A stretch of DNA of 22,741 nucleotides, from positions 1 to 22,741 of the IMG/VR virus record IMGVR_UViG_3300030329_005199; one strand, given 5' to 3'. This document shows, piece by piece, positions 18,731 to 22,741 of the stretch. The notes under the pieces are model-generated. The model saw only the letters and a list, made by a program, of their open reading frames with translations, did not search any database and had not been told where the DNA came from. The DNA comes from a virus. Both the position numbers and the translations under genes were made by a program. Position 1 is the stretch's first letter. Every line of letters begins with the position of its first letter.

Positions 18731-18846
18731 GGTTTCAAACCTCCTGGGATTCCACAATAAGGACAGGGTTCTGTTACCTTATTTCTTTGGATGAGTTTTG
18801 CATACCAGCCGCAATTGATACATCTTACAGGCCCAACAAACATCAT
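18724..18846 (-). CDS. Zinc-ribbon miniprotein, 40 aa
   Basis: RCINCGWYAKL and PCPYCGIPGG supply two C-x2-C pairs in an archaeal-like zinc ribbon, with one further Cys at the end. Two consecutive ATG codons (18846 and 18843) are possible starts; GGTG lies a few bases up. Its stop overlaps the terminase start and its last codons contain the terminase ribosome site, so the two are translated together. Such a ribbon next to terminase may help it bind DNA, which is inferred. Confidence 0.72.
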   Translation of the reverse strand: MMFVGPVRCINCGWYAKLIQRNKVTEPCPYCGIPGGLKPC

Positions 18847-18847
18847 A

Positions 18848-20311
18848 TCACACCGGAGCAAATAATGAGCCGATTAGACCCTTTTCGTAGTCTATGAAGT
18901 GAGCCGCTAATCCAGCCTGATTCCCCACATATCCGTGTCGGTGGTGGTATCGGTCTTCACCTGCCAGGCTCGGCAATTGAATAATGATTGAACCAGACCG
19001 TTCTTCACTCTTCCTGTGGTGGAAGTGTCCGTGAAACCAGACTCTATGTTCAGTTTGACCCCACAGTTCCCGACATTCAACAGCCATGATTTCATGGAGG
19101 TTCTTGAGAGCCTTCGTGTCACCATGAGTGAAACCAACAATGGTGTTCCCATATTGAGTGTATTGTCTGATTTTGGGACATACTTCGACTGTTACATCTT
19201 CAGTGTTTTCAAAAGAGGCACTAAGATACATCATGAGAGCAAGAGTGCTATGTCGGTCGTGGTTCCCAGCCATGAAGAAGACTTCAACAGGAGCCACTTG
19301 TCTGAGTAATTCGATATGTTCCTTCGCCAATTCACAACCACTCATCAGTATTTGTGCGGGGGAGCCTGCCATATCTTGTTGAGTGCCCTTTGTTGTTTGT
19401 CCGAGGTCGTTATCAATGTGGAACCAATCTGAACCTGTTGCCAAGATGATTTTTTCAGGTCTTCCAGGCAAACGCATAATCAGTTCTTCCGTCTTTTCCA
19501 AGAGCCTTAATTTCGCTTCTTCAAACGAGTAACCTTCACCCGTTTCATCTTCCCAGCCGTATTTACCCCAATGGAAATCAGTAGCAGATACTACGAGCGC
19601 ATAAGGAGCCTTTGATTCGTTAATTATTAAACGGTTGGGCTGGGCTTGTTTTTGCTGTGCGACCATTTTCCTGAAATCATCGAGCAAAATATACTCCAAT
19701 TCACGATACTTTGCAGCATCCTTTTCGATAGAAGCCCACTTTTGATTTTCAAACTTTTGATGCAAGATTCGCCTGTTCCTCAACAACATATCATTGACGA
19801 GTTCTTCAGGGTCCCTTTCAAGCACCTCTTCATCGGTGAATGGGTCCATATCATGAGTCCATCCGTGAATCCTCTTGTATTCATCGAACCAATTTCGAGG
19901 AATGTTGAATCTCCTGGCCATTTGGTTCATTGAGGCTGCATCCCCAACCATATTTGAATAAGCCTCCTTCATTTCCCTGTGAGTATCACCAGGGACCATG
20001 ATGTTTTGACCAGCGGTTCTCAAGAATGTGATGTAACAGTCCTTTTCGGGTGAATAGAAGTATGCCTGTTCAAACACATAGTCTTCTCCACCTTCTTCAA
20101 CAGGTTGTTCAGGTCGGTCTTCGATGGAATAAAACTTCTTGTATCTCCAAATCGCTGTATTCCAAGAAGATAGTGAACGGTTTGGGTATATGCTATTTAA
20201 CTCGCGAGCGAATGCCGCAGCAGAACCAACCCAGAGGTCGATATTTTCTTCAATTGCTTGCCTTACGTCGTCAGATAGCCCCTTACGCCCTTCTTCCATT
20301 GTATACTCCAT
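18848..20311 (-). CDS. HTH-metallophosphoesterase fusion protein
   Basis: Residues 236-487 are a calcineurin-type metallophosphoesterase: D245-x-H247 (TDFHWG), GSD at 293-295, GNHD at 349-352, THGD at 395-398 and GHFHH at 428-432, so the metal ligands are all present. Upstream, residues 120-160 contain a helix-turn-helix-like segment (ASMNQMARRFNIPRNWFDEYKRIHGWTHD) and the first 60 form a separate helical part. Related proteins occur beside terminase in many tailed phages; the substrate is unknown, with phosphodiesters or nucleic acid ends plausible. The DNA-binding part could stand in for a terminase small subunit, as none is seen. GGGGTGG precedes the ATG. Confidence 0.88.
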   Translation of the reverse strand: MEYTMEEGRKGLSDDVRQAIEENIDLWVGSAAAFARELNSIYPNRSLSSWNTAIWRYKKFYSIEDRPEQPVEEGGEDYVFEQAYFYSPEKDCYITFLRTAGQNIMVPGDTHREMKEAYSNMVGDAASMNQMARRFNIPRNWFDEYKRIHGWTHDMDPFTDEEVLERDPEELVNDMLLRNRRILHQKFENQKWASIEKDAAKYRELEYILLDDFRKMVAQQKQAQPNRLIINESKAPYALVVSATDFHWGKYGWEDETGEGYSFEEAKLRLLEKTEELIMRLPGRPEKIILATGSDWFHIDNDLGQTTKGTQQDMAGSPAQILMSGCELAKEHIELLRQVAPVEVFFMAGNHDRHSTLALMMYLSASFENTEDVTVEVCPKIRQYTQYGNTIVGFTHGDTKALKNLHEIMAVECRELWGQTEHRVWFHGHFHHRKSEERSGSIIIQLPSLAGEDRYHHRHGYVGNQAGLAAHFIDYEKGLIGSLFAPV

Positions 20312-20603
20312 GCTGCCACCCCTTTATTAAACAACCGGCAGGTAATTGAATTATTTTCAATTTGTAATTCAGCAATAGAAAGAAATATGGGCAGCACAGC
20401 GGAGGAGATAGCGCAATTCCTTCAATTCACATAGGGGGTTTCTATCGTAATACAAGATAATAGAGAAAAATACCCCATAGGGAATTGACATAATTAACGG
20501 CCCCCCTGAGCCGTGCTGTGATTATTTCGTTTAGGCTGGATTTGAAACAATTGAAAGAAAACTCTAAACGCAATACAGCCTCTATTGGGTCTGAGAAGAG
20601 AAA
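20312..20603. other. Divergent control region with inverted repeats
   Basis: AATTGAA-TTATT-TTCAATT (20344-20362) is a perfect inverted repeat about 33 bases before the metallophosphoesterase start. A larger symmetric element spans 20423-20487, with arms CAATTC, GGGG and TCTAT facing ATAGA, CCCC and GAATTG. Between and beyond are AT-rich segments that may hold TATA boxes for both strands (CATAATTAA near 20,489 rightward). No gene is supported. Confidence 0.5.
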
Positions 20604-20951
20604 ATGGTGGATGGGTTCAAGTTTGATGAGGTCCTGCAAGAAGTTATGGGCGGCGAAGCCTTTGATGTTTGTTACGGAGACTTTTGCTACTATGTGCCAG
20701 GCTGGAAAGAAACTTCTGCCGTTTTGTGCTTTTTGGAATTGTTCTTCTGGTTAGTGCTGGGGCGGTTAGGTTGGAAAAGGTTGAAAAGGCGCGCTCAGAA
20801 TCACTTAAAACGGGGCAAAAGCCATGAAAAAGGAGCTCGAAGCGCTGCTGACGGCGAGATTAGACCTAATTTCGGAGCAAACGGTGAACAATGGCCTCCA
20901 ACTGTCGGAACACACGAACAAGTTAGAGAATCTGGAAGAAAAGATGAGTGA
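20604..20951 (+). CDS. Small membrane protein, 115 aa
   Basis: Residues 1-37 are acidic with two Cys (DVCYGDFCYYVPGW), 38-57 form one transmembrane helix (SAVLCFLELFFWLVLGRLGW), and a strongly basic run follows (KRLKRRAQNHLKRGKSHEKG), predicting an inside C-terminus. The last 42 codons overlap the next gene in another frame. The end of the protein there looks like a by-product of that overlap, so the working part is probably residues 1-75. Holin or other membrane roles are possible. Confidence 0.6.
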   Translation: MVDGFKFDEVLQEVMGGEAFDVCYGDFCYYVPGWKETSAVLCFLELFFWLVLGRLGWKRLKRRAQNHLKRGKSHEKGARSAADGEIRPNFGANGEQWPPTVGTHEQVRESGRKDE

Positions 20952-21093
20952 TATGCACGAGGACGTGTCTGACCTCAAAAATGGACCAGTAGGACAACTC
21001 AACCGCTACATCAACCATCAAATTGCTAAAGTTACAGGTGGAGTGGGTCTATTCGGCCTATTCCTCTTCATAATTAGCGGAGGTGGTCTATAA
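20824..21093 (+). CDS. Coiled-coil protein with C-terminal membrane segment, 89 aa
   Basis: Residues 5-53 are heptad-like and charged (LEALLTARLDLISEQ, LSEHTNKLENLEEKMSDMHEDVSDL), and 71-86 form a C-terminal hydrophobic helix (GGVGLFGLFLFIISGGG). The layout is like small phage tail-anchored proteins such as hemolysin XhlA-type holin partners (a known coiled-coil plus one membrane helix family); the likeness is structural only. The start has GGGG eight bases upstream, and the stop overlaps the portal start (TAATG). Confidence 0.8.
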   Translation: MKKELEALLTARLDLISEQTVNNGLQLSEHTNKLENLEEKMSDMHEDVSDLKNGPVGQLNRYINHQIAKVTGGVGLFGLFLFIISGGGL

Positions 21094-22493
21094 TGGCTTG
21101 GCGAGATTGGTTTGCGAAGGAAGAAGGTAAAGAGATTGAAGAAGAGACTGTTCTAAACATCAAGGGAGCAACAGTTGAAGGAGGATTGGCGAAGATTGCT
21201 GGTATTTCCGACATAGTGAAGGAAACAAACGTGCTTCGGACAACCAACTCATACGATAATGACTTCGACCTCTTCGATGATATGTTGAAACTCGACCCTG
21301 AACTAAATGGTGCAGTTAGGGCAATCAGCCTGTCCGCAAACAGTTGGGAAATTGACTACTCAACCGGAAGGAACAGGAAAATCCGCCGCGCTATACAAGA
21401 ATTGGTCGAATCCCTGGACTTTGACGATGTTCTCATCAGTTCCATGCGTGATTTGATGGTTTATGGCAACAGCATAAATAAAATCGTTGGAAGAACAGGT
21501 GTTGGAATCACTGACCTTCAATCCCTCCCCATCAAACAAATGAGCATCGTTGATGAAAGAGGAAGAGCGTATCTTGAATCAGATGGAGCGCACATGATTA
21601 AACCCAGCGTTGCAGATGAACAAAACCCAATCATTGACCCCCTCGTTTATGTGCTTAGAGAGCAAAACTTCAACCAACAGTCTTGGTCGAGAGACGAGAT
21701 ATGGCATCTCCGCATTGATTATCGCAGCAATTGGTTCGTGGATAGAATGAACAGACATTCATACGGTGTTTGGGGTGCTTCTCGCTTTACGAGCCTGAAA
21801 CAAGCCATCCGAGCCAAATACAACTCACTAAACAACCGAATTGCTCTTGAGGATTCCCTCACAAAGCAGTTTATCACCATCGGTAAGGACGCTGTTGAAC
21901 ATATCCAAGACCCTGCCGAACAACAAGAACGGTTGAGCCACATCGTGAATCAAGTCGGCACTTTGTTGGAAGGGCTACGGGCCGACCAAGTGCCAATCCT
22001 GCCCCACTACGTTGAAATGCACCACATTGACTTGAATAACACCATTCCGGACAATACGGCCTTTATGGATAGCATCAACGCCGATATTTCGGCGGTTATG
22101 CAAGTCCCCCGCGTCGCCGCCGGTCAAGAACGTGGCTCCACCTTTGCTGCCTCTTACAATGCAAACATCTGGTCATTCCAAAGTATCAGGAGGCTCCAAA
22201 AGGTTGTGGTGGAATCGGTTAAATCCCTATTCACTAAACACCTCGAATTATTGGGCGTTCCACACAGCACTTTGGACTTACCAACATTTTCATTCAAACC
22301 CCTCATGGAAGAAGGTGCTATGGAAAAGACCCAAAGAGCGACACTTTCATACAGGGATGGAGTCATGAACCAAAACGAGGCGAGAGAATTGCTTGGACTG
22401 ACCCCTGTTGATGGCGGAGATGAGTTTTCCCACGACAAGACCAACAGCCCGACAATTCCGATGCCGGAAAACAATAGGCTGGAGGATACTTGA
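21093..22493 (+). CDS. Portal protein
   Basis: The portal is the dodecameric ring at the capsid vertex through which terminase pumps DNA. Marks are the early LDPELNGAVRAISLSANSWEID (67-88), YGNSINKI (124-131), DEIWHLRID (201-209), the YGVWGASRF region (224-232), A-x-x-x-ERGSTFAAS (343-354) and the closing GVMNQNEARELLGLTPVDGGD (423-443), the last very typical of portals. At 466 residues it is of usual length. The terminal region (NSPTIPMPENNRLEDT) is disordered. Its gene points away from terminase, separated by the divergent region, which is an uncommon arrangement. Confidence 0.93.
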   Translation: MAWRDWFAKEEGKEIEEETVLNIKGATVEGGLAKIAGISDIVKETNVLRTTNSYDNDFDLFDDMLKLDPELNGAVRAISLSANSWEIDYSTGRNRKIRRAIQELVESLDFDDVLISSMRDLMVYGNSINKIVGRTGVGITDLQSLPIKQMSIVDERGRAYLESDGAHMIKPSVADEQNPIIDPLVYVLREQNFNQQSWSRDEIWHLRIDYRSNWFVDRMNRHSYGVWGASRFTSLKQAIRAKYNSLNNRIALEDSLTKQFITIGKDAVEHIQDPAEQQERLSHIVNQVGTLLEGLRADQVPILPHYVEMHHIDLNNTIPDNTAFMDSINADISAVMQVPRVAAGQERGSTFAASYNANIWSFQSIRRLQKVVVESVKSLFTKHLELLGVPHSTLDLPTFSFKPLMEEGAMEKTQRATLSYRDGVMNQNEARELLGLTPVDGGDEFSHDKTNSPTIPMPENNRLEDT

Positions 22494-22741
22494 TGAGCAA
22501 CGGAAACGAAGAGGCAATTAAGCGCGCATTAGAATCGGGTCGAAGCCATGAAGATATTGCGAAAGACCTGGCTGATGACGGACTTCTAAACAACAGCCAT
22601 CTTCTCGGTTCAACCGAAAGGCTCATTGAATCGAACGGTGAAACTCAGGACGTTATCGAGCGAGCCACAGAAACCGCTCAAAAATTACAAAAGTTACTCA
22701 CAGCCATTATCCCCATTCTCGTTCTAATCGCAGGTAGCGGG
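22493..22741 (+). CDS. Helical protein with membrane segment, cut by window edge
   Basis: The start overlaps the portal stop (TGATG). The 83 visible residues are a long polar helical region (EEAIKRALESGRSHEDIAKDLADDG, STERLIESNGETQDVIERATETAQKLQKLL) followed by a hydrophobic helix (TAIIPILVLIAGSG) that reaches the edge. The plan, polar helix then a membrane helix ending in Gly/Ser, matches the protein before the portal. Its true C-terminus lies outside the window. Confidence 0.75.
   Translation, partial: MSNGNEEAIKRALESGRSHEDIAKDLADDGLLNNSHLLGSTERLIESNGETQDVIERATETAQKLQKLLTAIIPILVLIAGSG

Noticed and set aside
20518-20754. Rightward 78-codon frame before the small membrane protein
   Set aside because: Basic, Lys/Ser-rich translation without a ribosome site; it overlaps the better-formed membrane protein in another frame.
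1-22741. CRISPR array or insertion sequence
   Set aside because: I found no regularly spaced direct repeats of 25-40 bases and no transposase or integrase-like reading frame.

Overview
The window looks like part of the genome of a tailed double-stranded DNA virus (Caudoviricetes type). Its right end has a terminase large subunit and a portal protein, next to a metallophosphoesterase of the kind phages often carry beside packaging genes. The host is most likely an uncultivated archaeon, probably a euryarchaeon. The evidence is promoters with TATA-like boxes about 26 bases upstream of predicted transcript starts, GAGGTGA-type ribosome binding sites, and dense use of ATGA, TGATG and GTGA stop-start overlaps. 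The archaeal assignment is an inference. Several hairpin-plus-T-run terminators would also suit a bacterial virus.

Layout. (1) Positions 1-10,400 are three leftward arrays of about 35 tightly overlapping small genes. They appear to start from promoters near 10,415, 6,752 and 4,700, with an extra internal promoter near 2,520. About 20 of these proteins are tiny Cys-pair (zinc-ribbon-like) polypeptides. The only firmly recognised gene is an ArdC-type antirestriction protein with a zincin protease domain (3055-4104). A tRNA-like RNA with a canonical T-arm and acceptor stem lies at 5097-5174. (2) Positions 10,440-14,560 hold six rightward cassettes. Each has a TATA promoter preceded at a fixed 17-18 bases by a paired CTTAG/CTAAG-like site, then one or two small genes, and usually a hairpin. 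(3) Positions about 14,827-16,830 differ in composition, are rich in G/C homopolymers, lack that promoter family, and carry a few leftward genes ending in strong hairpins. (4) Positions 17,028-20,311 are a leftward packaging block (metallophosphoesterase, zinc ribbon, terminase large subunit, Cys-containing small protein). (5) Positions 20,604-22,741 are a divergent rightward block: a small membrane protein, a coiled-coil membrane protein, the portal, and a second small membrane protein cut by the window edge.

The left half therefore looks like accessory and host-interaction genes, the middle like a co-regulated set of single-promoter cassettes, and the right end like the start of the packaging and capsid module. 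The least explained parts are the repeated operator-promoter unit, the zinc-ribbon array, the tRNA-like RNA, the hairpin-rich intergenic stretch at 11,235-11,775 and the foreign-looking island.
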